A DNA stretch of 64,000 nucleotides from positions 2,232,001 to 2,296,000 of the forward strand of contig CP102405.1 in assembly GCA_024628785.1 (NCBI GenBank), in the 5' to 3' direction. Positions 1 through 9,493 of this stretch are shown piece by piece. Every line of letters begins with the position of its first letter. The stretch's first letter is position 1. A program made the position numbers and the translations under genes. The notes under the pieces were generated by a model that was not told where the DNA came from, did not search any database, and saw nothing but the letters and a program-made list of their open reading frames with translations. Origin of the DNA: Fusobacteria bacterium ZRK30. GTDB taxonomy: Bacteria; Fusobacteriota; Fusobacteriia; Fusobacteriales; Fusobacteriaceae.

Positions 1-852
1 ACAAGTTTATCTATAAAGTTAGCAAAAAAATTAAATACAGAGATAATCTCAGCTGATTCAGCTCAGGTGTATACTGGAATGGATATAGGTACAGCAAAGG
101 TCGATTCAGAGGAAGCACAGGGAATATTTCATCATATGATTGACATAGTAGAACCTATAAATAAATATAATGTAGGAGAGTTTCAAAGAAGAGTAAATAT
201 GATCCTGGAAACTTTTGAAAATGAGAAAAAAACACCTATACTGGTCGGAGGAACAGGCTTGTATATAAACTCTGTAACTAATGGTTTGGCAGAACTGCCT
301 CAGTCAGAGCCTTTACTTAGGGAGCAATTAGACCGTAAAAGTGCTGAGGAACTATATGAAGAGTTAGAAAGAATCGACCCCTGTGCAGCCAAAGATATCC
401 ATCCCAATAACAAACGTAGAGTAGGACGAGCTGTAGAAATTTTTCACCTTACAGGAGAAAAATTTTCTGTCATCAGTAAAAGAAATATCAAAAGAAATAA
501 CTTTGATTTTATTAAGATAGGTTTAGAAAGAGACAGAAACAATCTATATGAAAGAATAAACTTGAGGGTTGATCTTATGGTTCAGGGAGGACTCATCGAA
601 GAGGTTAAGAAACTCTATACTATATATGGAGAAAATCTGAGAAAGATCAATGTCATAGGATACAGTGAAATTATAGATTATTTTAAAGGTGAGATAACTT
701 TTGAAGAAGCCGTTTTTCAAATAAAGCAAAATTCCCGTCGATATGCCAAAAGGCAGTTTACATGGTTTAAAAATGACCCGGATGTTGTCTGGTTTGATGT
801 GGAAAAAATGAGCGAAGAGGAAATTTTGGAAGAGATTCTAAAATTAATTTAA
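1..852 (+). CDS. miaA: tRNA dimethylallyltransferase MiaA (5' end outside window)
   Basis: Transfers a dimethylallyl group to N6 of A37 in tRNAs that read UNN codons. The frame is already open at base 1 and its first residues (TSLSIKLAKKL) follow directly on the expected P-loop GPTGxGK, so only about 25 N-terminal residues are missing. Visible family motifs are ISADSAQVYTGMDIGTAK, the VGGTGLYI segment, and the C-terminal RRYAKRQFTWF helix that contacts tRNA. 283 codons are visible, against about 310 in full-length enzymes. A GTG at 67 would delete the nucleotide-binding core and is not the real start. The gene lies upstream of, and is probably transcribed separately from, the lipoprotein/anti-sigma operon. 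Identification is firm. Confidence 0.95.
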   Translation, partial: TSLSIKLAKKLNTEIISADSAQVYTGMDIGTAKVDSEEAQGIFHHMIDIVEPINKYNVGEFQRRVNMILETFENEKKTPILVGGTGLYINSVTNGLAELPQSEPLLREQLDRKSAEELYEELERIDPCAAKDIHPNNKRRVGRAVEIFHLTGEKFSVISKRNIKRNNFDFIKIGLERDRNNLYERINLRVDLMVQGGLIEEVKKLYTIYGENLRKINVIGYSEIIDYFKGEITFEEAVFQIKQNSRRYAKRQFTWFKNDPDVVWFDVEKMSEEEILEEILKLI

Positions 853-911
853 AAAAATAACTGACATTGGTAAAAAACATATGAAAAAAGGTTATAAACC
901 ACACTAGTTGG

Positions 912-940
912 TTGATATTTTATTTTTAGTGTGCTATCAT
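912..940 (+). promoter_or_regulatory. Predicted sigma70-type promoter for the 969-2234 operon
   Basis: TTGATA at 912-917 and TATCAT at 935-940 are separated by exactly 17 bases. The predicted start of transcription lies about 20 bases before the ribosome-binding site AGGAGGAG of the lipoprotein gene. A short inverted repeat AACCA/TGGTT just upstream (about 898-914) might be a weak miaA terminator. Prediction from sequence only. Confidence 0.55.
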
Positions 941-968
941 TGTAATGATGATATTATAGGAGGAGAAG

Positions 969-1487
969 ATGCTAAAAAAATTAAGTTTAACTCTGATTTT
1001 ACTGCTTCTGCTAGGGTGTACAAATACGCCTTTAAAAAATAGTTCAGAATCTCCACAAGAGCAGTTATTAGAGCAAAAAATTAATAACTGGGAGTTAGAT
1101 GAAGCTAAGGGCTTATTTTCTCAAATGAGTACAACTCTAGATCCTAAAAAATTAGATAAATATGAAAATTTAATATCGGAAAGAGAGAAAGGGGTTAAGG
1201 ACCTCAAAAAACTAATAAACGTATTAAAGACGGCTTTTTCCAAAAATCAGGTCTTTATCATTGAACAATACACTGACAGGGGAATAAAAAATAAAATAAA
1301 ATTAAATGAACTAAAAAAGCTGGATTTGAGTAGCGGAAACATATATACCACAGACCCGAAATTCAATGAAAACCATGCTGAAATTTTAGCTCTTATTAAT
1401 TTTTACGACGAAAGCCTCTATTTAGATATTGTATTTAATTTTAAAGATGGACAATGGAAAATAATAGACTTTAATGAAAGAGGGTGA
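969..1487 (+). CDS. Putative lipoprotein of unknown function
   Basis: 172 residues. The N-terminus is a lipoprotein signal: two lysines, a leucine-rich stretch, and the lipobox LLGC with Cys at residue 16, so the mature protein should be lipid-anchored. The rest is charged and mostly helical (many K/E/L), ending in a FNFKDGQWKIIDF segment that resembles the beta-strand end of NTF2/DUF4878-like folds; I cannot assign a family. A strong AGGAGGAG site precedes the ATG. It heads an operon with an anti-sigma-like kinase and a STAS antagonist, so a role in sensing or signalling at the envelope is possible, but this is context only. Confidence 0.7.
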   Translation: MLKKLSLTLILLLLLGCTNTPLKNSSESPQEQLLEQKINNWELDEAKGLFSQMSTTLDPKKLDKYENLISEREKGVKDLKKLINVLKTAFSKNQVFIIEQYTDRGIKNKIKLNELKKLDLSSGNIYTTDPKFNENHAEILALINFYDESLYLDIVFNFKDGQWKIIDFNERG

Positions 1488-1491
1488 AATA

Positions 1492-1890
1492 TTGCAAGGC
1501 GAAGGAATCAAAATAATTGTTCCATCTTCTTTAAAAAATCTTTCTTTAATCAGAGCCCTTGTAAAAACATATTTAATTGCAGAATCTGTATCTAAAAAAG
1601 ATATTCTTAGACTTCTGACTGTTATAGATGAACTGGCAACCAATGCAATCGAACATGGATACAACTATCATAATGGAGAGATCTCTTTCTTTATGATAAA
1701 GGAAGGCAACTTCGTAAAAATTACTGTAGAAGATTTTGGAGCTGGATTCAACAGATTAAAAGAAAGTAAGTCTGAAGGGGGCATGGGATTAAATATAGTT
1801 AGGGGTCTTGTAGACAATCTAGAGATTAAACCTAAGAAAGTTGGAACGAAGTTTGAAATATTAAAAGAAGTTGAGGAGGAAACAAAATAA
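1492..1890 (+). CDS. RsbW/SpoIIAB-like ATP-binding anti-sigma factor (serine kinase fold)
   Basis: Small GHKL (HATPase_c_2) protein. The N box is LTVIDELATNAIEHGYNYH (E, N and H conserved), followed by VEDFGAGF and GGMGLNIVRGL as the G1/G2 boxes. Such proteins bind ATP, hold a sigma factor inactive, and phosphorylate a serine of a STAS antagonist. The longest frame starts at ATG 1474, but the TTG at 1492 is preferred because AAAGAGGG (1478-1484) sits seven bases upstream; this gives 132 residues and places the start just after the lipoprotein stop. It overlaps the next gene by one base (TAATG). No sigma factor is adjacent, so its target is unknown. Confidence 0.85.
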   Translation: MQGEGIKIIVPSSLKNLSLIRALVKTYLIAESVSKKDILRLLTVIDELATNAIEHGYNYHNGEISFFMIKEGNFVKITVEDFGAGFNRLKESKSEGGMGLNIVRGLVDNLEIKPKKVGTKFEILKEVEEETK

Positions 1891-2234
1891 TGAACTCTAA
1901 TTTTGAATTAATCGAAAAGGACATTAATGGAATAAAGGTAATTAAAATCACAGGTGAACTTGATGCTATGGTAGCTCCTAAGTTAAAGGAGAGACTGGCT
2001 AAGTTAGTTGAAAATGAAACTTATAACTTTATAATTAATTGTGAAGAATTAAGTCACATTAACAGTTTGGCTATGGGAATTTTAAGAGGAAAATTAAGAG
2101 AAGTTAAGGGACATGATGGTGATATAAAGCTATCAAACTTAAATGATCATATCAAAACAATTTTTGAAATGGTTGGGTTAGATGAGATATTTGAAATTTG
2201 CGCTACTGAAGAAGAAGCTTTAGCTAAATTTTAA
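1890..2234 (+). CDS. STAS-domain anti-sigma factor antagonist (RsbV/SpoIIAA-like)
   Basis: 114 residues forming a single STAS domain: IKVIKITGELDAMVAPKLKE at the start, a central LSHINSLAMGILRG and a C-terminal IKTIFEMVGLDEIFEI. The central motif matches the position of the phosphorylated serine of SpoIIAA/RsbV, here with Asn in place of the usual Asp before Ser. It overlaps the stop of the kinase-like gene by one base, so the two proteins should be made together and form a partner-switching pair. What the pair controls cannot be read from the window. Confidence 0.9.
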   Translation: MNSNFELIEKDINGIKVIKITGELDAMVAPKLKERLAKLVENETYNFIINCEELSHINSLAMGILRGKLREVKGHDGDIKLSNLNDHIKTIFEMVGLDEIFEICATEEEALAKF

Positions 2235-2276
2235 TCAATATCCCAAAACATTATTTTTTAAAAGGGGATTTAAAAT

Positions 2277-3842
2277 ATGAATACAATTATTATGATAGCA
2301 GCAGTTATAGTTGCAGCAGGAATTTTTTCCTCTGTACTCTATAAAAAATCTGTTGTAGATAAAAAAATCGAAGATCTAAACAACCTTGAGAACAGCGTTG
2401 AGCAAGCAAAAATTAAAGCTGAAAAAATCGAGAGAAGAGCTACCTTTGATGCTGAATCAAAGGCTAAAGAGATAACTATAAAAGCTAAAGAAACAGCATA
2501 TAAGATTAAAGAAGATGCTGAAAAAGAAGTTAAATTAGCTAAAAATGAAATAAATCAAAAGGAAAACAGACTTATTAAAAGAGAGGAATCTTTAGACAGT
2601 AAGTTAGACAGAATTGAAGCAAAAACTGTAGAAGTAAATAATTATGAAAAAAAGTTAAACCTTAAAGAAAATGAGATCGAAGAATTAAAACAAAAACAAG
2701 AGTTGGAATTAGAGAAAATCTCTGAATTATCTAAAGAGGATGCAAAAAACATCTTATTAGATAAATTAAAAGACGATCTTACTCATGACTCAGCTGTTAT
2801 GATCAGAAGTTTTGAACATAAATTAGAGGAAGAAAAAGATAGAATGACTCAAAGAATACTATCTACTGCTATTGGAAAAGCTTCAGCAGAATTCGTCTCC
2901 GATGCTACTGTATCTGTAGTGCAGCTACCAAACGATGAGATGAAAGGTAGAATCATAGGACGTGAAGGTAGAAATATCAGAACTATTGAATCTTTAACTG
3001 GAGTAGATGTAATCATCGACGACACCCCGGAAGCTGTAGTTTTATCATGTTTTGATGGTGTTAAAAGAGAGATAGCTAGAAGTGCTCTGGAAAAATTAGT
3101 AAATGATGGAAGAATCCATCCTACAAAGATTGAAGAAGCTATTAAAAAAGCAACTAAAGAAGTGGATAAAGGAATCCGTGAAGCTGGAGAACATGCACTA
3201 TTTGAACTTGGTATTACAGGAGTTCATCCTGAAGTAACTAAAGTATTAGGTAGCCTGAAGTTCAGAACCAGTTATGGACAAAATGTTTTAACTCATGCTA
3301 TAGAAGTAGGTCACCTGGCTGCTACATTAGCTGCCGAAATCGGAGCAGATGTAAAATTAGCTAAAAGATCTGGTTTATTCCATGATATTGGTAAGGTATT
3401 AACTCATGAAACTGAAACTTCTCATGGACTATTAGGAGCGGAATTTTTAAGAAAATTCGGTGAAAAAGACCTGGTAGCCAATGGTGCAGAATCACATCAT
3501 CATGAAGTTGAATTCAAATGTATCGAATCTGTTTTAGTTCAAGCAGCAGATGCTATATCAGCATCTAGACCTGGAGCAAGACGTGAGACATTAAATACAT
3601 ATATCAAAAGATTAGAAGAACTAGAAGCTATTGCGAGCTCTTTTGAGGGTGTAGATTCATCTTATGCTATCCAAGCTGGTAGAGAGATGAGAATCATCAT
3701 AAACCCTGAAATCATAAGTGACGATAAGACAACTATCTTATCTCGTGATATAGCTAAAAAAATAGAAGAAACTATGCAGTATCCTGGTCAGATCAAAGTA
3801 ACTGTAGTCAGAGAGACTAGATCTGTAGAGTATGCAAAATAA
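2277..3842 (+). CDS. rny: Ribonuclease Y
   Basis: Membrane-anchored endoribonuclease that starts mRNA decay. The 521 residues follow the family plan: an N-terminal transmembrane helix (about 3-22), a long charged coiled coil (about 28-200), a KH RNA-binding domain with the [15 protein letters not shown] loop (about 222-238), and an HD metal-dependent nuclease domain with LFHDIGK and later AESHHHE. Length is standard. An AAAAGGGG site precedes the ATG. The pairing with a YmdB-type phosphodiesterase just downstream is the order seen in many Firmicutes. A terminator follows, so ymdB may have its own promoter. Confidence 0.97.
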   Translation: MNTIIMIAAVIVAAGIFSSVLYKKSVVDKKIEDLNNLENSVEQAKIKAEKIERRATFDAESKAKEITIKAKETAYKIKEDAEKEVKLAKNEINQKENRLIKREESLDSKLDRIEAKTVEVNNYEKKLNLKENEIEELKQKQELELEKISELSKEDAKNILLDKLKDDLTHDSAVMIRSFEHKLEEEKDRMTQRILSTAIGKASAEFVSDATVSVVQLPNDEMKGRIIGREGRNIRTIESLTGVDVIIDDTPEAVVLSCFDGVKREIARSALEKLVNDGRIHPTKIEEAIKKATKEVDKGIREAGEHALFELGITGVHPEVTKVLGSLKFRTSYGQNVLTHAIEVGHLAATLAAEIGADVKLAKRSGLFHDIGKVLTHETETSHGLLGAEFLRKFGEKDLVANGAESHHHEVEFKCIESVLVQAADAISASRPGARRETLNTYIKRLEELEAIASSFEGVDSSYAIQAGREMRIIINPEIISDDKTTILSRDIAKKIEETMQYPGQIKVTVVRETRSVEYAK

Positions 3843-3907
3843 TTCTCCTTCAGCTGCAAAAACAGTTGTACATAAAGAGAGTTGAGAAAACTTTTAAAAT
3901 ACAAAAA

Positions 3908-3936
3908 ATGAGCTGATCTTATCGGCTCATTTTTTA
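3908..3936 (+). terminator. Rho-independent terminator after rny
   Basis: ATGAGCTGAT pairs with ATCGGCTCAT (10 bp including one G-U) around a three-base loop, followed by a run of T. It ends the rny transcript. Confidence 0.8.
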
Positions 3937-4055
3937 TGGTAGAATTACAGTATAAATTTTATTGAAAATATGATATAATTATACATTGTAAAGCAAAAGA
4001 TATCGTGAGAAAAAAATCAAAAATAAATATTATATATAAAGAAAAGAGGGGTTAA

Positions 4056-4853
4056 ATGAAAGTTTTAATAATAGGAGATGTCGTTGGTAAACCAGGTAGA
4101 AATATCTTAACCGACTATCTAGAGAGAAAGAAAAGTGAATATGATATGATTGTTGTCAATGGTGAAAATGCCGCTGCAGGATTTGGACTAACTGAAAAAA
4201 TAGCTAAACAATTTTATGAAATCGGAGTAGATGCCATTACTTCTGGTAACCATATTTGGGATAAAAAAGAGATGGTGGAGTACCTTAAAACCGATCATAA
4301 AATTTTAAGACCACTGAACTATCCAAAGGGAGTATCTGGAGTAGGTTGGAACATCTTTACAACTCCTGCCGGGGAAAAAGTAGGTGTTGTTTCATTACAG
4401 GGAAGAATCTTTATGCCTCCTATTGATTGTCCATTCCAAAGAATAACAGAAGTTTTGGACGAGATCAGAAAACAAACAACTAATATTATCGTAGATTTTC
4501 ATGCTGAGGCTACATCTGAAAAGATGGCTATGGGAAGATTCCTTGATGGTAAAGTTTCTGTAGTCCTAGGAACTCATACCCATATTCAGACTTCTGACAG
4601 CAGAATCTTAGATGGCGGTACCGGGTATATTACAGATGTGGGGATGACTGGATCTCATGACGGGATAATTGGAATGACTGTAGACTCAGTTCTACCTAGA
4701 TTTTTGACTTCCCTTCCGACTAAGTTTGCTATCTGTAATGACAATGTAAGGATCAATGGTATTGAGGTAGAATTAGATCAATATGGAAAATGCAGTGATA
4801 TCAAGAGGGTCGATATGTCTATCGAAGAGTTAGATTTTGCAGATTTTTTATAA
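4056..4853 (+). CDS. ymdB: YmdB/TIGR00282-family metallophosphoesterase
   Basis: 265 residues, the usual size. Binuclear-metal motifs are visible: IIGDVVGKPGR (residues 5-15), VNGENAA, SGNHIWDKKE, VDFHAEATSEK and GTHTHIQT. Family members are phosphodiesterases acting on 2',3'-cyclic nucleotides and affect RNA turnover and biofilm choice in Bacillus. The neighbouring rny supports an RNA-related role. It starts a run of closely spaced genes (ymdB, surE, prmA, yqeH). An AAAAGAGGGG site precedes the ATG. Confidence 0.92.
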   Translation: MKVLIIGDVVGKPGRNILTDYLERKKSEYDMIVVNGENAAAGFGLTEKIAKQFYEIGVDAITSGNHIWDKKEMVEYLKTDHKILRPLNYPKGVSGVGWNIFTTPAGEKVGVVSLQGRIFMPPIDCPFQRITEVLDEIRKQTTNIIVDFHAEATSEKMAMGRFLDGKVSVVLGTHTHIQTSDSRILDGGTGYITDVGMTGSHDGIIGMTVDSVLPRFLTSLPTKFAICNDNVRINGIEVELDQYGKCSDIKRVDMSIEELDFADFL

Positions 4854-4863
4854 GGAGTAATTT

Positions 4864-5652
4864 ATGAATATATTAATTTCAAATGATGACGGTATCTATG
4901 CTGAAGGGATAAAAATTTTAGTTAATCACCTTCAAGATGCTGGTCACACAACATATGTAGTTGCTCCCCTGGAGGAACAAAGTGGTACCGGACACGGGAT
5001 TACCCTGCACCAGCCCTTGAGAGTAAAGGAAGTTTATAGAGATAATACTCTATTTGGTCATTCTGTTTCTGGTAAACCTGCAGACACTATAAAGGTGGCA
5101 TTGACCCACCTATACGATGAAAAGAATATTGACTTTGTAATCTCAGGGATAAATCGTGGGGCTAATTTAGGTACCGATCTATTTTATTCGGGAACTTTTG
5201 CTGCGGCCTCTGAGGGAACTTTTTGGAGAAAAAATGCCATCGCTCTCTCCCTTATCGTAGATGGGAATGATCTGTACTTTGAGAGTGCAGGAGAATTTAT
5301 AGCGGAGTATTTAAAAGATATAAAAGATATAAAATTTCCTATTGGAACCCTCTTAAATATAAATGTTCCCAACCTTCCTACAGAAGAGATTAAAGGGATT
5401 AAGTATACTAAGCAGAGCAATAGAAAATTCCAGGAAAAATTAATAGAAAGGGAAGATTCCCAGGGAAATAAATATTTTTGGTTAGGAGGTCACCCTATAA
5501 AAGGTGACCATGTGGAGAACTCAGATTTAGAAGCTGTTGAAAATGGCTATATATCTATCACACCAGTAAAGTTAAATTTATATGACAATGAATTAGGAGT
5601 ATTACTTAAAGAAAATGCTAAAAAGGAGAAATATGAAATTAATAGAAGTTAG
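4864..5652 (+). CDS. surE: 5'/3'-nucleotidase SurE
   Basis: Cytoplasmic metal-dependent nucleoside-monophosphate phosphatase. The N-terminal ILISNDDGIYAEGI carries the DD metal ligands, followed by EEQSGTGHGIT and VSGKPADTIKVAL, then SGINRGANLGTDLFYSGTF; all are hallmark SurE motifs. 262 residues, normal length. Starts ten bases after ymdB with a TAAGGAG site. The last 20 bases overlap prmA, so the operon is tightly packed. Confidence 0.96.
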   Translation: MNILISNDDGIYAEGIKILVNHLQDAGHTTYVVAPLEEQSGTGHGITLHQPLRVKEVYRDNTLFGHSVSGKPADTIKVALTHLYDEKNIDFVISGINRGANLGTDLFYSGTFAAASEGTFWRKNAIALSLIVDGNDLYFESAGEFIAEYLKDIKDIKFPIGTLLNINVPNLPTEEIKGIKYTKQSNRKFQEKLIEREDSQGNKYFWLGGHPIKGDHVENSDLEAVENGYISITPVKLNLYDNELGVLLKENAKKEKYEINRS

Positions 5653-6559
5653 ATTAATATTTGATGCCGATGAGCCTCAATACGTAAAAAAAGAAATAAC
5701 CGATTTGTTTTATGAGTTTGGAGTTCAAGGGCTTAAGATCGATGAACCGATGGAAAGAGATTCTTTGGATTACTATAGAGATGAAAAGATATTTTTACAG
5801 AGAGATTATGCTGTATCAGCATATTTCCCTATAAATTTGTATGTAGAGAAGAAAAAAGCTCTTATTGTTGATACTTTTAAAGAAAAGTTTAACGACCGTG
5901 AGGACCTTATCTATTCATTGGATTTTTACGAATTAGATGAAGAGGATTATCAAAATTCTTGGAAAAAATATCTTTACCCTGAAAAAGTAAGTGAAAGATT
6001 TGTGGTAAAACCTACTTGGCGTGAATACGAAGTTGAAGGAGACGAGATAGTAATCGAATTAGATCCTGGAAGGGCTTTTGGTACTGGATCACACCCGACT
6101 ACTTCCCTTTGTATCAAACAGATGGAAGAGTATATCAATGAAGGGGATTCTGTTATAGATGTTGGTACCGGATCTGGAATACTTATGGTTGCAGCCAATA
6201 AATTAGGAGCATCTGAAGTATGGGGTGTTGATATCGATCCTCTGGCTGTAGAAGTAGCCAAAGAAAATTTAGAGTTAAATAAAGTAGATATGGATAGTAT
6301 CAAACTATTCAAAGGTGATTTAGTTAAAGTTGTAGAAGAGAAAAAGTTTGATGTAGTAGTAGCTAACATCTTAGCTGATGTAATCTTACTCCTACTAAAC
6401 GATATGTCTACAGTTGTAAAAAAAGGCGGTCTTATGATCCTTTCTGGAATAATTGAAGATAAAGCTGAGGAGATAAAGAAAAGAATAGTTTCATTGGGAT
6501 ACGAAGTTATCTCAGAAACAAAAGATAAAGAGTGGGTAAGTTTTACTGCCAAAGCGTAA
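5633..6559 (+). CDS. prmA: Ribosomal protein L11 methyltransferase PrmA
   Basis: SAM-dependent enzyme that methylates L11. It has the N-terminal substrate-recognition domain and then the methyltransferase core: DPGRAFGTGSHPTTSLC (the PrmA signature), VIDVGTGSGIL (motif I), and VVANILADVI (motif IV, NPxY-like). The start is set at ATG 5633 rather than an in-frame TTG at 5615, because AAAAGGAG lies just upstream of 5633; this gives 308 residues beginning MKLIEVRLIF. It overlaps the end of surE by 20 bases. Confidence 0.95.
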   Translation: MKLIEVRLIFDADEPQYVKKEITDLFYEFGVQGLKIDEPMERDSLDYYRDEKIFLQRDYAVSAYFPINLYVEKKKALIVDTFKEKFNDREDLIYSLDFYELDEEDYQNSWKKYLYPEKVSERFVVKPTWREYEVEGDEIVIELDPGRAFGTGSHPTTSLCIKQMEEYINEGDSVIDVGTGSGILMVAANKLGASEVWGVDIDPLAVEVAKENLELNKVDMDSIKLFKGDLVKVVEEKKFDVVVANILADVILLLLNDMSTVVKKGGLMILSGIIEDKAEEIKKRIVSLGYEVISETKDKEWVSFTAKA

Positions 6560-6580
6560 TGATAAACGGAGGTTTAAATT

Positions 6581-7711
6581 TTGAGTAATATAATAAAAAA
6601 ATGTAACGGTTGTGGTATTGAACTACAGAGTGAAGATAAAAGTAAACAGGGTTATGTCCCTAAAGAGATGTTAAAAGGAAAAAAAAGTGCAACCTGCCAA
6701 AGATGTTTTAAATTAACTAACTACGGTGACTTTATTCCTATGGAGATGACTGCTGAAGATTATAGAAAAGAGGTTCAGCGTTCTGCTAAAAGTGCTAAAA
6801 TAGTCTTAGCTGTATTCGATATTATTGACTTTGAAGGATCATTTGACGATGAAATATTAGATATTTTAAGAGAGAAAGATTCTATTGTAATCATCAATAA
6901 GATCGATCTAATCCCTGGAGGAAAACATGCCAGTGAAGTAGCTAACTGGGTAAAGGAAAGACTTGCAGAGGAAGGTATCGTTCCCCTGGATATCGCTATA
7001 GTCAGTGCTAAAAATACTTATGGTGTTAACGGTATAATCAGAAAGATAAACCATTTCTGCCCGCATGGTGCAAAAGTTATGGTAATGGGAACTACAAATG
7101 TTGGAAAATCAAGTATCATAAATAGATTATTGGGAGAGAAGAAAGCTACTATCTCTAAATATCCTGGTACTACACTTAAGGCCACTAAAAATGTAATCCC
7201 TGATTCTAATATTACAATAATAGATACTCCTGGATTGATACCTACTGGAAGAATATCTGACCTGGTATGCGAGAAATGTCATTTGGATATCGTTCCTTCT
7301 AAGGAGATCTCTAGAAAAACATTTAAAGTGAATGCGGATAAAATAATCTTAATCGGTGGATTAGTTAAAGTTAAAGTTCTGACTGATAATGAGATGAAAC
7401 CTATATTCAGTATATTTGCTTCTAAAAATGTAACTTTCCATGATACAAAAGAAGAAAGGGTAGAAAAACTTATTACAGAACATACAGGGACTTTAATAAC
7501 TCCTCCATGTGAGAAGTGTAAGGATGAATTCTATGCTCTACCTACAAAGACTGAAGTTTATGATCTAAATGTAGAAGAGGAACTTGTATTTAAGGGACTT
7601 GGGTGGATCTCTGTAAAGAGAGGACCGTTAAAAGTAGAGGTTACCCTTCCAAAAACTGCAGAAGTTATAGTAAGGGATGCATTTATCCAACCCAAAAGGC
7701 CAGTAAAATAA
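6581..7711 (+). CDS. yqeH: Ribosome biogenesis GTPase YqeH (circularly permuted)
   Basis: An N-terminal zinc finger (CNGC at 8-11, CQRC at about 39-42) precedes a GTPase domain in permuted order: NKIDL (G4), SAKN (G5), GTTNVGKSS (G1), then DTPG (G3). A C-terminal RNA-binding region contains further cysteine pairs (CEKC twice). This order defines the YqeH/YlqF group needed for 30S subunit assembly. The start is TTG at 6581 with CGGAGG eight bases upstream. 376 residues, standard length. Last gene of the ymdB operon. Confidence 0.94.
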   Translation: MSNIIKKCNGCGIELQSEDKSKQGYVPKEMLKGKKSATCQRCFKLTNYGDFIPMEMTAEDYRKEVQRSAKSAKIVLAVFDIIDFEGSFDDEILDILREKDSIVIINKIDLIPGGKHASEVANWVKERLAEEGIVPLDIAIVSAKNTYGVNGIIRKINHFCPHGAKVMVMGTTNVGKSSIINRLLGEKKATISKYPGTTLKATKNVIPDSNITIIDTPGLIPTGRISDLVCEKCHLDIVPSKEISRKTFKVNADKIILIGGLVKVKVLTDNEMKPIFSIFASKNVTFHDTKEERVEKLITEHTGTLITPPCEKCKDEFYALPTKTEVYDLNVEEELVFKGLGWISVKRGPLKVEVTLPKTAEVIVRDAFIQPKRPVK

Positions 7712-7745
7712 AAGCAACGTGACGTTGCATCCAGATAAGTATAAT
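7711..7745 (+). repeat. Short interspersed repeat, copy 1
   Basis: GCAACGTGACGTTGCATCCA at 7714-7733, preceded by a run of A and followed by an AT-rich AAGTATAATTA. The first 15 bases form a perfect 6-bp stem with TGA as the loop. Related copies lie at 38751-38785 and 51740-51775; copies 1 and 2 begin at or right after a stop codon. See findings. Confidence 0.55.
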
Positions 7746-7761
7746 TATATATTTTCTAGAT

Positions 7762-7802
7762 AAACAAAAAGCTGGAAGGGTTACCCTTCCAGCTTTTTGT
7801 TT
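7762..7802. terminator. Bidirectional terminator between yqeH and the convergent O-antigen-ligase-like gene
   Basis: A 19-bp perfect stem: core GCTGGAAGGG / CCCTTCCAGC with flanking A5 and T5 runs, loop TTA. It works in both directions. The stop codon of the minus-strand gene is the three-base loop itself. Confidence 0.9.
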
Positions 7803-9493
7803 ATTGCTATACCTAATCCCATAAAAAACCAAAAATATGGTGCTACCGATACTGCACTGTCATTAAACATCCCAGCAGCCAGATAACCACTTATAGCTAG
7901 TGCTGTAGCTAAGCCCACAACTTCATAAAAACTATTAAATTCTCTATTTCTATAAATTTTTACAGATTGAATCAGGTAAGATCCAATAAAAACTACAAAG
8001 CCTATAAAGAATAGATACCCCATATTGATGAGTATTTGTAAATACAGATTATGGGGTTTATCCACTATCATACTAGGATTTCCAAAGGCTATCCTCTTTC
8101 CAAAATTGTCCTCTTGGGGGAAGATTAAAGAATAGGTGTCAGGTCCTCCTCCTAAAAATCCAGTCTGTTTTAATTTTGGAATAGTTCTAGACCATATATA
8201 TATTCTTGAACTCCCCTTTGTCTCATACCCGTCCATCCATTTAACCCTATCAGCCATATGGATATCACTAAGTCTCCCCTGAAATCCAATGGTTTTAAAA
8301 CCATTATTTCTTAAGATTAAAGGATAACTAAACTTATCATAGACTATATTATAGTAATCTTCTTTTCTTTTCTCAATTTCAAACTTTCCATACCTTTTAT
8401 CGGTAAATTTATATTGATTATTCATAAATTTAGGTGAAAGTAATCTGCCTTCCTCATCTTTAAAAATTAACTTATTATCTTTTGTGATAATATTTAATGA
8501 AACTCTATCTGTTGTAACCACCAAATCATTGGGATTATTTAGAACCATCTCTCTTATAGGATTATATTTTGACAGTTCTGTATCATATAACTTTTTACCC
8601 AGGGAGTTTTCTGAAAAATTATCCATTATTATACCTATGATTAAAGATGTAACTATGAGCAGGATTATTTTTTTTGATTTTTTAATTATTTTTTTCCTAT
8701 AAAAGAAAATAAAAAACATCAATGTGAATTGTCCTGCTAAAAAACCGGCTCTAGATCGGCACCCCAGCCAATTTATATAGATCAGGATATAAAATAAATA
8801 AGTCAAAACATTATATAACTTCCCCTTTACACTCAAAAAAGTCATTGCAGCAAAGAATAAAAACATAACCATCAATGACCCGCCATAGTTTGGATTAAAG
8901 TAGGTAGCATAGATAATATATTTATCAAATTTAAAATTTAGAGTGTCAGCTATTCCCCAAAGGTCTTTAGGCAGGATCAGGTGTTTACCGAAATCACTCT
9001 TAAATAGGTCCAATCCAAAAAACTGAAAGCTCCCTAGAATTGATATTATAATAACCCCTGCAAAGGCTGCTCCTAAAAGTATTTTTATATCTTTTTTAGT
9101 CCTCGCCAAGTTGACAGTTAAAAAAGTTATTATCAGATATGACAGCCACACAAAAATCCCCTCGTACCTGTCTCCAACCCCTTTTAAAACTATCGATGTA
9201 AAGGGAGAAAATACTGTAGATAAGTTAGCTAATATCCCCATGAATATTAAAGGGATATAGTATTTTGTTTTTATAACCTCACCCTTTATGAAAAAAAACA
9301 TGAGCCCTATAGTCGAAAGAGCTACAATAAAGACAGCCTTGTAGTAGGAGAAAAAATCAAAGTTATTCTCTCCCAATGGATATGCCAGATAATCCAGACT
9401 TCCTATGGGAGTTGGTATAATCTTTAATCTCACTATTAAGGGTACCACTCCCAGGATAATCATCAACGGTAATAATTTTATTTTTTTTAACAT
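7781..9493 (-). CDS. O-antigen ligase/polymerase-like membrane protein (Wzy_C type)
   Basis: 570 residues with about ten to twelve hydrophobic helices. Two long helical blocks flank a large soluble loop (about residues 270-430). Features of the Wzy_C/O-antigen ligase family are GCRSRAGFLAG in a central helix, GFLGGGPDTYSLIFP at the end of the loop, and KPHNLYLQILINMGYLFF, where the His is the usual essential residue. Such proteins join or polymerise surface polysaccharide at the periplasmic face. It stands alone, convergent to yqeH, with no other polysaccharide genes nearby, so the acceptor and donor are unknown. A TTAGGAGG site precedes the ATG. Confidence 0.8.
   Translation of the reverse strand: MLKKIKLLPLMIILGVVPLIVRLKIIPTPIGSLDYLAYPLGENNFDFFSYYKAVFIVALSTIGLMFFFIKGEVIKTKYYIPLIFMGILANLSTVFSPFTSIVLKGVGDRYEGIFVWLSYLIITFLTVNLARTKKDIKILLGAAFAGVIIISILGSFQFFGLDLFKSDFGKHLILPKDLWGIADTLNFKFDKYIIYATYFNPNYGGSLMVMFLFFAAMTFLSVKGKLYNVLTYLFYILIYINWLGCRSRAGFLAGQFTLMFFIFFYRKKIIKKSKKIILLIVTSLIIGIIMDNFSENSLGKKLYDTELSKYNPIREMVLNNPNDLVVTTDRVSLNIITKDNKLIFKDEEGRLLSPKFMNNQYKFTDKRYGKFEIEKRKEDYYNIVYDKFSYPLILRNNGFKTIGFQGRLSDIHMADRVKWMDGYETKGSSRIYIWSRTIPKLKQTGFLGGGPDTYSLIFPQEDNFGKRIAFGNPSMIVDKPHNLYLQILINMGYLFFIGFVVFIGSYLIQSVKIYRNREFNSFYEVVGLATALAISGYLAAGMFNDSAVSVAPYFWFFMGLGIAINKKLEG

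Noticed and set aside
898-920. AACCA/TGGTT hairpin as miaA terminator
   Set aside because: Short stem overlapping the next promoter; too weak to list on its own.
5974-6552. 192-codon minus-strand ORF inside prmA
   Set aside because: Ser/Thr/Ile-rich antisense shadow of a clearly identified gene.
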